Origin: UBA5336 sp964492485
Lineage (GTDB): Bacteria; Pseudomonadota; Alphaproteobacteria; Caulobacterales; Hyphomonadaceae
Direction: 5' to 3'
DNA: 53,797 nucleotides
Assembly: GCA_964492485.1 (NCBI GenBank)
Contig: CAZBKM010000016.1
Coordinates: 1 to 53,797 of the forward strand
Part shown: positions 25,492 through 33,335 of the stretch, piece after piece
How the letters are laid out: every line of letters starts with the position of its first letter
How positions within the stretch are numbered: position 1 is the stretch's first letter
Notes under the pieces: generated by a model
What the model saw: the letters and a program-made list of their open reading frames with translations, nothing else
The model's database searches: none
What the model was told of the DNA's origin: nothing
Position numbers and translations under genes: made by a program

Positions 25492-25507
25492 TTGACGTGA
25501 ACGTAAA
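25492..25507 (+). promoter_or_regulatory. Second MerR-type operator, upstream of the short acyl-CoA dehydrogenase gene
   Basis: TTGACGTGAACGTAAA is a near-perfect palindrome (TTGACGT / ACGTAAA around GA) 49 nt before the ATG at 25556. It shares 13 of 16 positions with the site over the merR promoter. The pattern resembles the TTTACGTnnACGTAAA motif I remember for LiuR-type MerR proteins. It suggests a second regulated promoter inside the gene group. Confidence 0.65.
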
Positions 25508-25555
25508 CGACAATAAGGGGTCGCCCCGGGCGGCCCGTTTCGAAGGGAGCCGTTC

Positions 25556-26731
25556 ATGTTTGAGAGTCCGCTCGACGTGAAGCCATCCAGATGGCGCCAG
25601 GATGAGGACATCGCGATCTTTTCCGACGCGGTGGGCCAGTTCTTCGAGCGCGAATGCGTGCCTCACGTACAGGATTGGCGGAAAGCCGGGGTCGTGCCGC
25701 GGGAGATCTGGCACAAGGCGGGCGAGGCCGGTCTTCTCTGTGCGTCGATCCCGGAAGACTATGGCGGGGCAGGCGGGGATTTTCGCCACGAGGCCGTCAT
25801 TATCGAACAGCAGCAGTGGAAGGGTGTCGACGGTTTCGGCATCACCCTGCACAACGCCATCGTCGCACCCTATGTCCTGCACTACGGAACGGAAGAGCAG
25901 AAGCGTCGCCTGCTTCCCAAACTGGCGACCGGCGAGATGGTGTGCGCCATCGCCATGACCGAGCCGGGCACGGGCTCGGATCTTCAGAACATCAAGACCA
26001 CGGCCATCAAGGACGGCAACCAGTATGTCATAAACGGGTCGAAGACCTTTATCTCGAACGGCCAGACGGCAAACCTCATCCTCGTTTGCGCCAAGACCGA
26101 TCCGGGACAGGGCGCGAAAGGCGTGTCCATCATGCTCGTGGAAACCGACGAGGTGGAAGGTGAAGGCGGCTTCCGCCGGGGCCGGAACCTGGAGAAGATC
26201 GGCCAGCACGCCGCAGACACGTCGGAACTGTTCTTCGACGATGTAAAGGTGCCCGCCAGCGCCCTTCTGGGCGAGGAAGAGGGACGGGGCTTCGTGCAGC
26301 TTATGCAGCAGCTTCCCCAGGAGCGCCACATCATCGGCCTGCAGGGCGTGGGCATGATCGAGCGCGCGCTTGCGGAGACAACGGCCTATGTAAAGCAGCG
26401 CAAGGCGTTCGGTCAGACCCTCCTCGATTTCCAGAACACTCAGTTCAAGCTGGCCGAGTGCAAGACCGAGGCGACCGTCGCCCGGGTCTTCGCCGACTAC
26501 TGCACGGAACGGCTGCTGGAGGGCGAGCTCGACGCCGCCACGGCCTCGATGTCCAAGTACTGGATCAGTGATCTTCAGTGCAAGATCATCGACGAATGCG
26601 TGCAACTGCACGGAGGCTATGGTTACATGGACGAGTATCCCATCGCCCAGATGTATGCCGACGCCCGGGTCCAGCGCATCTATGGCGGGGCCAATGAAGT
26701 GATGAAACTGCTGATCGCCCGCACACTGTAA
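25556..26731 (+). CDS. Acyl-CoA dehydrogenase, long-chain (LCAD/IVD) type
   Basis: 391 aa, classical three-domain fold. FAD/substrate motif AMTEPGTGSDLQ is at ~133-144. The position usually held by the catalytic Glu near the C-terminus reads YGGANE, while PQERHIIG carries E256; this is the arrangement of LCAD and isovaleryl-CoA dehydrogenases, where the base lies on helix G. It oxidises an acyl-CoA to the 2-enoyl-CoA. The thiolase gene follows after 31 nt, with AGGAGCTC before its start, so the two are co-transcribed. It has its own operator-bearing promoter region. Confidence 0.94.
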   Translation: MFESPLDVKPSRWRQDEDIAIFSDAVGQFFERECVPHVQDWRKAGVVPREIWHKAGEAGLLCASIPEDYGGAGGDFRHEAVIIEQQQWKGVDGFGITLHNAIVAPYVLHYGTEEQKRRLLPKLATGEMVCAIAMTEPGTGSDLQNIKTTAIKDGNQYVINGSKTFISNGQTANLILVCAKTDPGQGAKGVSIMLVETDEVEGEGGFRRGRNLEKIGQHAADTSELFFDDVKVPASALLGEEEGRGFVQLMQQLPQERHIIGLQGVGMIERALAETTAYVKQRKAFGQTLLDFQNTQFKLAECKTEATVARVFADYCTERLLEGELDAATASMSKYWISDLQCKIIDECVQLHGGYGYMDEYPIAQMYADARVQRIYGGANEVMKLLIARTL

Positions 26732-26762
26732 GCGAAACCGCGTTCCAGAGAGGAGCTCGACC

Positions 26763-27968
26763 ATGACTGACGCCTATATCTTCGACGCCGTGCGCACACC
26801 GCGCGGCAAGGGCAAGGCCTCCGGCAGCCTGCACGAAATCACCGCCCTGTCCCTGGCGACCCAGTCGCTGCAGGCGATCCGCGACCGTAACGAGCTCGAC
26901 ACCCGCAAGGTGGACGACGTGGTCCTTGGCTGCGTGAGCCCGGTGGGCGAGCAGGGTGCAGACATCGCCCGCGTTGCCGTCCTGAACGCGGACTATGCCG
27001 AGACCACGGCCGGCGTGCAGATCGACCGCTTCTGCGCCTCGGGTCTGGAGGCGTGCAACATGGCGGCCGCCAAGGTGATGACCGGCGAGGCCGACATGGC
27101 CATTGGGGGCGGCGTAGAGAGCATGAGCCGCGTGCCCATGGGTGCCTCCGGCGGCGCTTGGTCGACCGATCCGCAGGTGGCGATCAAGACCTATTTCGCG
27201 CCACAGGGGATCGGCGCCGATACCATCGCCACCAAATGGGGCTTCTCGCGCGACGATGTCGACGCCTACGCCGTGGAGAGCCAGCAGCGCGCCGCAAAGG
27301 CCTGGAAAGAGGGACGCTTCGCGAAGTCGATCATCCCGGTAAAGGACCAGATGGGCGGCACGATCCTCGACCATGACGAGCACATGCGACCGGACGCCAG
27401 CATGCAGTCGCTGGCATCGTTGCAGCCGTCCTTTGCCGGCATGGGCGGCATGGGTTTCGATGAGGTCATCAAGCAGCGTTATCCGGAGCTGGAAGCCATC
27501 GACCATGTTCATCATGCCGGTAATTCGTCTGGCATCGTGGACGGGTCTGCGGCTGTACTCTTCGGCTCCAAGGAGGTCGGCGAGGCGATGGGTCTGAAGC
27601 CGCGCGCCCGGATCCGTGCCATGGCATCCATCGGATCGGAGCCCGGCATCATGCTCACCGGACCGACCTATGTGACCCAGAAGGTGCTCAAGAAGGCTGG
27701 CATGGAGGTCGACGACATCGACCTCTATGAGCTCAACGAGGCCTTTGCGTCCGTCCCGATGCTGATGATGGAGCTTCTGGGCATCCCGCACGAGAAGATG
27801 AACGTGAATGGCGGCGCGATCGCCTTCGGGCACCCGCTGGGTGCCACTGGTGCGATGCTGCTGGGGACCATGGTCGACGAGCTGGAGCGCGCCGACAAGG
27901 AGACCGCGCTTGTCACCCTGTGCGTGGGTGCGGGCATGGGTACGGCGACCATCATCGAACGCGTCTAG
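26763..27968 (+). CDS. Acetyl-CoA acyltransferase (thiolase)
   Basis: 401 aa. The acyl-accepting cysteine is C91 in QIDRFCASGLEA, the His is in the C-terminal GHPLGATGAM motif, and the second Cys is in TLCVGAGMGTA. It is placed between the dehydrogenase and the FadB/FadJ-type fusion, so it most likely performs the last, chain-shortening step of beta-oxidation (3-ketoacyl-CoA + CoA). A biosynthetic role as acetoacetyl-CoA thiolase is less likely in this context. Confidence 0.95.
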   Translation: MTDAYIFDAVRTPRGKGKASGSLHEITALSLATQSLQAIRDRNELDTRKVDDVVLGCVSPVGEQGADIARVAVLNADYAETTAGVQIDRFCASGLEACNMAAAKVMTGEADMAIGGGVESMSRVPMGASGGAWSTDPQVAIKTYFAPQGIGADTIATKWGFSRDDVDAYAVESQQRAAKAWKEGRFAKSIIPVKDQMGGTILDHDEHMRPDASMQSLASLQPSFAGMGGMGFDEVIKQRYPELEAIDHVHHAGNSSGIVDGSAAVLFGSKEVGEAMGLKPRARIRAMASIGSEPGIMLTGPTYVTQKVLKKAGMEVDDIDLYELNEAFASVPMLMMELLGIPHEKMNVNGGAIAFGHPLGATGAMLLGTMVDELERADKETALVTLCVGAGMGTATIIERV

Positions 27969-28099
27969 ACGGGCTCGCCACATGACGTCCTGTCTCATCA
28001 TGCCAGGTCAGGGGGGCGCGCCGGCAGGGGGGTCCGCCGCCTGCATCGCGTCCTTGTCGCGGCCTTGGCCGCGGCGCTGTCCGCGGATGAGCCAGGGCA

Positions 28100-28127
28100 G
28101 CGGCGCCACGACCTGACGTGGCGCCGC
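28100..28127. repeat. Strong inverted repeat between thiolase and FadB/FadJ-type genes
   Basis: GCGGCGCCACG (28100-28110) and its exact complement (28117-28127) flank a 6-nt loop. A smaller hairpin (GCGGCC-TT-GGCCGC) lies just upstream, near 28070. There is no T tract, so a simple terminator is unlikely. It occupies the 211-bp gap in an otherwise tightly packed operon and might stabilise or attenuate the transcript. Confidence 0.6.
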
Positions 28128-28179
28128 GGCGCCGGACGGATCGGGCAGGCCCCCTTACAAAGAGATCTGGAGACACCCC

Positions 28180-30408
28180 ATGAACCTTACCACCTTCAAG
28201 TTCGACATCGACGGCGATGGCATCGCGCATGCTGTCTTCGACGTTCCTGGCCGGTCGATGAATACGCTGACGGCGCAGGCCGTCGCCGACATCATTTCCA
28301 TCAGCCAGGAAGTCGCGAGCAATGATGCCATCAAGGGACTGGTCATCTCCTCCGGCAAGGCCAGCGGTTTCTGCGCCGGTGCCGATCTGGGCGAGATGAA
28401 TGCCGGTGGCGGTGGCAAGCCCGCGGCCGAGCTGACCGAAGCCGAGCTCAAGAAGCAGACGTTCGACCGGGCCTTTTCCCTGAACAAGACGCTGCGTGAA
28501 CTGGAGACCTGCGGCAAGCCGGTGGCCGTGGCGCTCAACGGCCTGGCCCTTGGCGGCGGCCTGGAAGTGGCGCTGGCGTGTCACTACCGCGTGGCGGCGA
28601 ATGACAACCCCAAGATCCAGTTCGGCCTGCCCGAAGCGAAGATCGGCCTCTTGCCCGGTGCCGGTGGCACCCAGCGCCTGCCACGCCTGATCGGCATCCA
28701 GGAAGCCCTTCCGCTGATCCTTCAGGGGAAGTCCTTCGACGCCGAGAAGGCGCTGAAGATGGGCGTCGTCCAGGAGCTGGCTCCGTCGGCAGAGACCGTC
28801 GATCGCGCCAGGGCCTGGGTGAAGGCCAATCCCGAGGCGAAGGCACCCTGGGACGAAAAGGGCTTCAAGGTGCCCGGCGGCGTGCCCCACAAGAGCCCCG
28901 GCGCCGGTCAGGTGGCGACGATGTCGAACGCGATGCTCGCCGCCAACACCTATGGCAACTATCCGGCGCAGATGAACATTCTCTCCTGCGTCTACGAAGG
29001 CACCCAGGTGCCGATCGATGCCGGTCTGCGGATCGAGACCCGCTATTTCGTCAATACCCAGCAGCGTCCGGAAGCCAAGGCGATGATCCGCTCGCTGTTC
29101 CTCTCGACGCAGGCGCTCAGCAAGGGCGCGAGCCGGCCTCAGGGCGTGCCCAAGGCCGAGATCAAGAAGGTCGGGGTGCTCGGCGCGGGCCTTATGGGCG
29201 CCGGCATCGCTTATGTGCAGGCTGCCGCCGGGATCGAGACGGTGCTGCTCGACGTGTCCCAGGAGAATGCGGACAAGGGCAAGGCCTATTCGGAGCGCCT
29301 CGTGAACAAGGACCTCGAGCGGGGGCGAACCACGGAAGACAAGGGCAAGGCTCTACTCGACCGGATCACCGCCACAACCGACTATGAGCAGCTTCGCGGA
29401 TGCGACCTGGTCGTCGAGGCGGTCTTCGAAAGCGTGGACATCAAGGCCGACGTCACGCGCAAGGCCGAGGCCGTGCTGGGTGAGGGTGCGATCTTCGGAT
29501 CGAACACGTCCACCCTGCCGATCACCAGCCTGGCCGAAGCCTCGGTCCGTCCCGAGCAGTTCATCGGGGTCCACTTCTTCTCGCCTGTGGAGCGCATGGG
29601 TCTGGTGGAGATCATCCGGGGCGAGAAGACCACCGAAGAGACGCTGGCCAAGACCATCGACTACGTGCTGGCGATCAGGAAGACCCCGACCATCGTCAAC
29701 GACTCCCGCGGCTTTTATACGTCCCGGTGCTTTGGCACCTATACCCAGGAAGGGATGGAGATGCTGGCGGAAGGCATCAAGCCGGCCATAATCGAGAATG
29801 TGGGTCGCCAGTCGGGAATGCCCATGGGCCCGCTGGAGGTGACCGACAGTGTCGGCATCGATACCGCGCTCAAGGTCGGACGGGCCACGGCCGAGGCGAT
29901 GGGTGCCGATTACAATGAGAGCCCATTGGGCCAGCTCATCGCCTGGATCGTGGAAGACGCAGGACGTGTGGGCCGCAAGGCCGGCAAGGGGTTCTACGAT
30001 TATGGCGAAAACGGCAAGCCGAGCCGTATCTGGCCGGGCCTGATGGAAAAGATCGACATCAAGGTCGACGAGTGCCCGCCTGCCATGAAGCAGGAGATCA
30101 AGAACCGTTTCCTGGTGCGCCAGGCGATCGAGGTCGCCCGCTGCTTCGAGGAAGGTGTGATCACCGATGCCCGCGATGCCGATATCGGTTCGATCCTGGC
30201 CTGGGGTTTCGCGCCCTATACCGGGGGCTGTGCGAGCTATGTCGACCTGATCTGGGGCGTCGAGGCCTTCGTCGCCGAGGCCGATCGCCTGGCCGACACC
30301 TATGGCGAGCGGTTCCGACCGAACCAGCTCCTGCGCGACATGGCGGCGAAGGGTGAAGGCTTCTACGATCGGTTCCCGCCGGCTGAACCGGTCCGGGAAG
30401 CCGCCTGA
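28180..30408 (+). CDS. Bifunctional enoyl-CoA hydratase / 3-hydroxyacyl-CoA dehydrogenase (FadB/FadJ type)
   Basis: 742 aa. The N-terminal crotonase domain (about 1-200) has FCAGADLGEM for the oxyanion hole and GLPEAKIGLLPGAGGTQRL with the catalytic Glu. The NAD-binding domain begins at KVGVLGAGLMGAGIAY (~331-346) and carries the catalytic His in VHFFSPVERM, followed by two helical C-terminal domains. It hydrates enoyl-CoA and oxidises the resulting hydroxyacyl-CoA. AGAGATCTGGAGA precedes the ATG. Length is typical of the family, and the partner thiolase is upstream. Confidence 0.96.
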   Translation: MNLTTFKFDIDGDGIAHAVFDVPGRSMNTLTAQAVADIISISQEVASNDAIKGLVISSGKASGFCAGADLGEMNAGGGGKPAAELTEAELKKQTFDRAFSLNKTLRELETCGKPVAVALNGLALGGGLEVALACHYRVAANDNPKIQFGLPEAKIGLLPGAGGTQRLPRLIGIQEALPLILQGKSFDAEKALKMGVVQELAPSAETVDRARAWVKANPEAKAPWDEKGFKVPGGVPHKSPGAGQVATMSNAMLAANTYGNYPAQMNILSCVYEGTQVPIDAGLRIETRYFVNTQQRPEAKAMIRSLFLSTQALSKGASRPQGVPKAEIKKVGVLGAGLMGAGIAYVQAAAGIETVLLDVSQENADKGKAYSERLVNKDLERGRTTEDKGKALLDRITATTDYEQLRGCDLVVEAVFESVDIKADVTRKAEAVLGEGAIFGSNTSTLPITSLAEASVRPEQFIGVHFFSPVERMGLVEIIRGEKTTEETLAKTIDYVLAIRKTPTIVNDSRGFYTSRCFGTYTQEGMEMLAEGIKPAIIENVGRQSGMPMGPLEVTDSVGIDTALKVGRATAEAMGADYNESPLGQLIAWIVEDAGRVGRKAGKGFYDYGENGKPSRIWPGLMEKIDIKVDECPPAMKQEIKNRFLVRQAIEVARCFEEGVITDARDADIGSILAWGFAPYTGGCASYVDLIWGVEAFVAEADRLADTYGERFRPNQLLRDMAAKGEGFYDRFPPAEPVREAA

Positions 30409-30450
30409 GGCCCAGCGCCGGATCGGTCGTCCTTCGGACCGTCGGAACGA

Positions 30451-30490
30451 ACCGGCCGGAGTCCCGATGGGGGGTTCCGGCCGGTCTTGT
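30451..30490 (+). terminator. Terminator-like stem-loop ending the acyl-CoA operon
   Basis: ACCGGCCGGA at 30451-30460 pairs perfectly with 30476-30485, and the inner GTCCC/GGGGG bases can extend the stem. It is followed by CTTGTCCTG, a weak T-rich tail. It lies 43 nt after the stop of the FadB/FadJ-type gene. Confidence 0.6.
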
Positions 30491-30581
30491 CCTGAATCAA
30501 GCGTCTTGTTCGGGCCTGCGCTAGTCTGCTTGAAGTTGAGCGCCCATTATGGTGGCGTTCGCAAGCGAAGGAGACCAAGCC

Positions 30582-31415
30582 ATGGCTGTGACCTGCATGA
30601 TCGGCGGCAACGAGGCGGGCGACACCCTTGCGCTCGAATTCGGACTGGCACTGGCGCGGCGCCTGAACGCTCCATTGCGGGCGCTGGCCGCCTTGCCTGA
30701 TGCCGGCACCGCGCTGATCTACGCCACCTCGCCTTACATGATCGGGGTGGGCGGTGCGGCGGTCGACCAGGTCCGCAAGGCGCAGGACCAGTTGGTGGCC
30801 GGCTGGCGCGAGATGTATGACAAGGTCGTCGCTGCGGCCGGCGAGGGGGTGGACGCCCAGTTCGAACATTACGAGGCGCTGACCGAACAGGCGGCAGCTC
30901 GTGCTGCGACCCTGTCGGAGGCGTTGGTCTTTCCGCGTGCGGCGGGCGGCTCCGGCCATACCCTGTCCTCCGCATTCGAGCATGTGATGATGAACGCCCG
31001 GTTGCCCATGGTGCTCGCCGGGACGCGTAACCAGCCCGACGGTCCGGTCATGGTGGCCTGGGATGGCAGCGACGAGGCCGCACGGTCGGTGCGCTTCCAT
31101 CTGCCGCTCATCCGGTCTGCTGACCGGGTCATCATAGCCCAGAACCCGACGGACATTGGCGGCGACATGCTTCAACCCCCCGCCGACGCCGCCTCGCTGG
31201 CCACCTGGCTGTCGCGGCAGGGGATTGCCAGCGAGACGCAGACTTTCGACGGGCCGGTCGGGCAGTCGCTTCTGGAGCTGTCGGAGACCCATGGCATCAG
31301 CACGCTGATTGCCGGCGCCTATGGCCACAGCCGGGCCGGCGAGTTCCTATTCGGTGGCGCGACCCGTACGCTGACCCATGCCGATGCCGCGCCCGCGCTG
31401 GCCCTCTGCCACTAG
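30582..31415 (+). CDS. Universal stress protein
   Basis: 277 aa, about the length of a tandem UspA protein. The C-terminal half is a clear Usp domain: it starts GPVMVAWDGSDEAARSV and ends with the nucleotide-binding GAYGHSRAGEFLFGG pattern (G-2X-G-9X-G) and the ALALCH tail. The N-terminal half (MAVTCMIGGNEAGDT, LALARRLNAPL) looks like a diverged Usp domain without the ATP motif. AAGGAG lies 8 nt before the ATG. Likely cytoplasmic, role undefined. The SRAP gene follows 8 nt downstream, suggesting one transcript. Confidence 0.85.
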   Translation: MAVTCMIGGNEAGDTLALEFGLALARRLNAPLRALAALPDAGTALIYATSPYMIGVGGAAVDQVRKAQDQLVAGWREMYDKVVAAAGEGVDAQFEHYEALTEQAAARAATLSEALVFPRAAGGSGHTLSSAFEHVMMNARLPMVLAGTRNQPDGPVMVAWDGSDEAARSVRFHLPLIRSADRVIIAQNPTDIGGDMLQPPADAASLATWLSRQGIASETQTFDGPVGQSLLELSETHGISTLIAGAYGHSRAGEFLFGGATRTLTHADAAPALALCH

Positions 31416-31423
31416 TCGTCGTC

Positions 31424-32098
31424 TTGTGCGGGCGGTTTTTCCGGCACGAGATCAGCTGGGCCGACTACCGGGCCGCGCTTGATCTCGTTCCGCCGGAGGG
31501 TGTCGACCCGCCCGAGGCCACCTACAATGCCGCGCCGATGAGCATCCAGCCTGTCATCCGGCGCGACGACCGCGATGGCCGAGTGGGCCTTGCGCCCCTG
31601 CTCTGGAGCCTGATCCCTTCCTGGTGGCGCCAGCCGCTCGGCGAGAAGCGATTTTCCAGTTTCAACGCCAAGTGCGAAACGGTTGCGGAAAAGCCGGTCT
31701 ATCGGGGCGCTTTCCGCCATCGCCGGGCGTTGGTGCCCGTGAGTGGTTTCTATGAGTGGACGGGGCCGAAGGGCGCGCGCACGCCTTTTGCCATCGGCCT
31801 GCGAAACCGCCGCTGGTTCTGCCTGGCAGGGCTGTGGGACCGGGCCATCGTCGAAGGCTCTGAAGTGGAGAGCTTCACGATCCTGACCACCACCCCCAAT
31901 GATCTTGTTGCCGGCCTGCATACGCGCATGCCGGTGATCATTCCGCCGGAGGCTTACACCCGCTGGCTCGACCCGCAGTCCGGGCGTACGGATGACCTGT
32001 TCGAACCGTTTCCCGCCGCAGACATGCACGCCTGGCCTGTTTCCCCGGCGGTTGGAAACGTGCGGAACAATTCCCCCGACCTGATCGAGGAGGCGTAG
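31424..32098 (+). CDS. SRAP/YedK (HMCES-like) abasic-site DNA-protein crosslink protein, TTG start
   Basis: 224 aa. The start is TTG, giving MCGRFFRHE: Cys must be residue 2 after Met removal because it crosslinks to abasic sites, and no other start places it there. Further conserved residues match E. coli YedK with a constant shift: N81 in FNAKCET, E111 in FYEW and H166 in LHTRMP. It shields abasic sites in single-stranded DNA. No good Shine-Dalgarno is visible in the 8-nt gap after the usp stop, so translation probably depends on coupling. It converges with ald, leaving 7 bp between stop codons. Confidence 0.93.
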   Translation: MCGRFFRHEISWADYRAALDLVPPEGVDPPEATYNAAPMSIQPVIRRDDRDGRVGLAPLLWSLIPSWWRQPLGEKRFSSFNAKCETVAEKPVYRGAFRHRRALVPVSGFYEWTGPKGARTPFAIGLRNRRWFCLAGLWDRAIVEGSEVESFTILTTTPNDLVAGLHTRMPVIIPPEAYTRWLDPQSGRTDDLFEPFPAADMHAWPVSPAVGNVRNNSPDLIEEA

Positions 32099-32105
32099 GC
32101 GAAGC

Positions 32106-33233
32106 TCAGTCGGCGCCACCTCCCTCGAACCAGTCCGGCAGCCTGTGGGGCAGGCCCAGATCCCGCGCGACGGCGGCATGGGCAATTTCGCCGTCTGCGA
32201 CTGTCAGTCCGCGTGCCAGGTGAGGATCGGCATTCAGGGCCGCCCGGACGCCGTCATTCGCCAGGTGAAGGATAAAGGGCAGCGTCGCATTGTTGAGCGC
32301 GTAGGTGGACGTGCGCGGCACCGCACCCGGCATGTTGGCGACGCAATAGTGAAGGATTCCCTCGACCTCGTAGATCGGGTCGGCGTGCGTGGTGGGGTGA
32401 GAGGTCTCGAAGCAGCCGCCCTGGTCGATGGCGATGTCGACGAGCACGGCGCCGGGCTTCATTTCCGGCAACATGTCGCGCGTGATCAGCTTGGGTGCCG
32501 TTGCGCCCGGTATCAATACCGCGCCGATGACCAGATCGGCCTCCTTGACCGCGTCTGAGAGACTTGCGGCAGTGGAGTACATTGTCTTCACGGAGCCGCC
32601 GAACAGGCCGTCCAGTTCCGCCAGCCGCCTCGTGGACCGGTCGAAGATGGTCACGTCCGCGCGCATGCCCACGGCGATCTCGGCCGCGTTGGTCCCCGAG
32701 ACGCCACCGCCGATGATCACGACCTTGGCCGGCATCACCCCCGGTACCCCTCCCAGGAGAAGGCCCCGTCCACGGCGCGTCTTCATCAGGGCCCAGGCCG
32801 CCACCTGCATCGACATGCGCCCGGCAACCTGGCTCATGGGGGTGAGCAGGGGAAGCTTGCCGTCCGCGTCGGTCACCGTCTCATAGGCAATGGCCGTGCA
32901 GCCTGACTGGCGCAGGCCCTCGGCCTGCTGAGGGTCGGCGGCAAGGTGCAGATAGGTGAACAGGGTATGGTCGGGTGTCAGCCGGGCGCATTCCTCGGGT
33001 TGCGGCTCCTTGACCTTCACGATCAGCTCGGCCGACGCGAAGACCGCCTCCGCATCCGGCACCAGACGGGCGCCCACCGCCTCATAGGCCGCATCGGTGA
33101 AACCGGAGCCGACACCCGCCCCGGACTGGACCAGGACATCGTGACCCGCCCGGACCAGCTCGCCGGCATTCTCGGGGGTCAGCCCGACACGATATTCCTG
33201 CTTCTTGATCTCGGTTGGTACGCCAATGCGCAT
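32106..33233 (-). CDS. ald: Alanine dehydrogenase
   Basis: 375 aa. It converts L-alanine to pyruvate and ammonium with NAD. The N-terminus MRIGVPTEIKKQEYRVGLTP holds R15; K75 is in VKVKEPQPEE and H96 in YLHLAAD, the substrate and catalytic residues of the family. The NAD-binding stretch VVIIGGGVSGTNAAEIAVGM and the C-terminal HYCVANMPGAVPRTST are typical. It has its own promoter region downstream of the Kef-type gene. Probably used for alanine catabolism or nitrogen balance. Confidence 0.97.
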   Translation of the reverse strand: MRIGVPTEIKKQEYRVGLTPENAGELVRAGHDVLVQSGAGVGSGFTDAAYEAVGARLVPDAEAVFASAELIVKVKEPQPEECARLTPDHTLFTYLHLAADPQQAEGLRQSGCTAIAYETVTDADGKLPLLTPMSQVAGRMSMQVAAWALMKTRRGRGLLLGGVPGVMPAKVVIIGGGVSGTNAAEIAVGMRADVTIFDRSTRRLAELDGLFGGSVKTMYSTAASLSDAVKEADLVIGAVLIPGATAPKLITRDMLPEMKPGAVLVDIAIDQGGCFETSHPTTHADPIYEVEGILHYCVANMPGAVPRTSTYALNNATLPFILHLANDGVRAALNADPHLARGLTVADGEIAHAAVARDLGLPHRLPDWFEGGGAD

Positions 33234-33335
33234 ATCGCGTCTCCTAATGGCAATTTCATCCGCGTAGCGTACATCCTGGGCAACTTCCAGAGCGTCCGGA
33301 CCGATCGGACCCCTGATCGCAGGGCGGTGTCGCTG

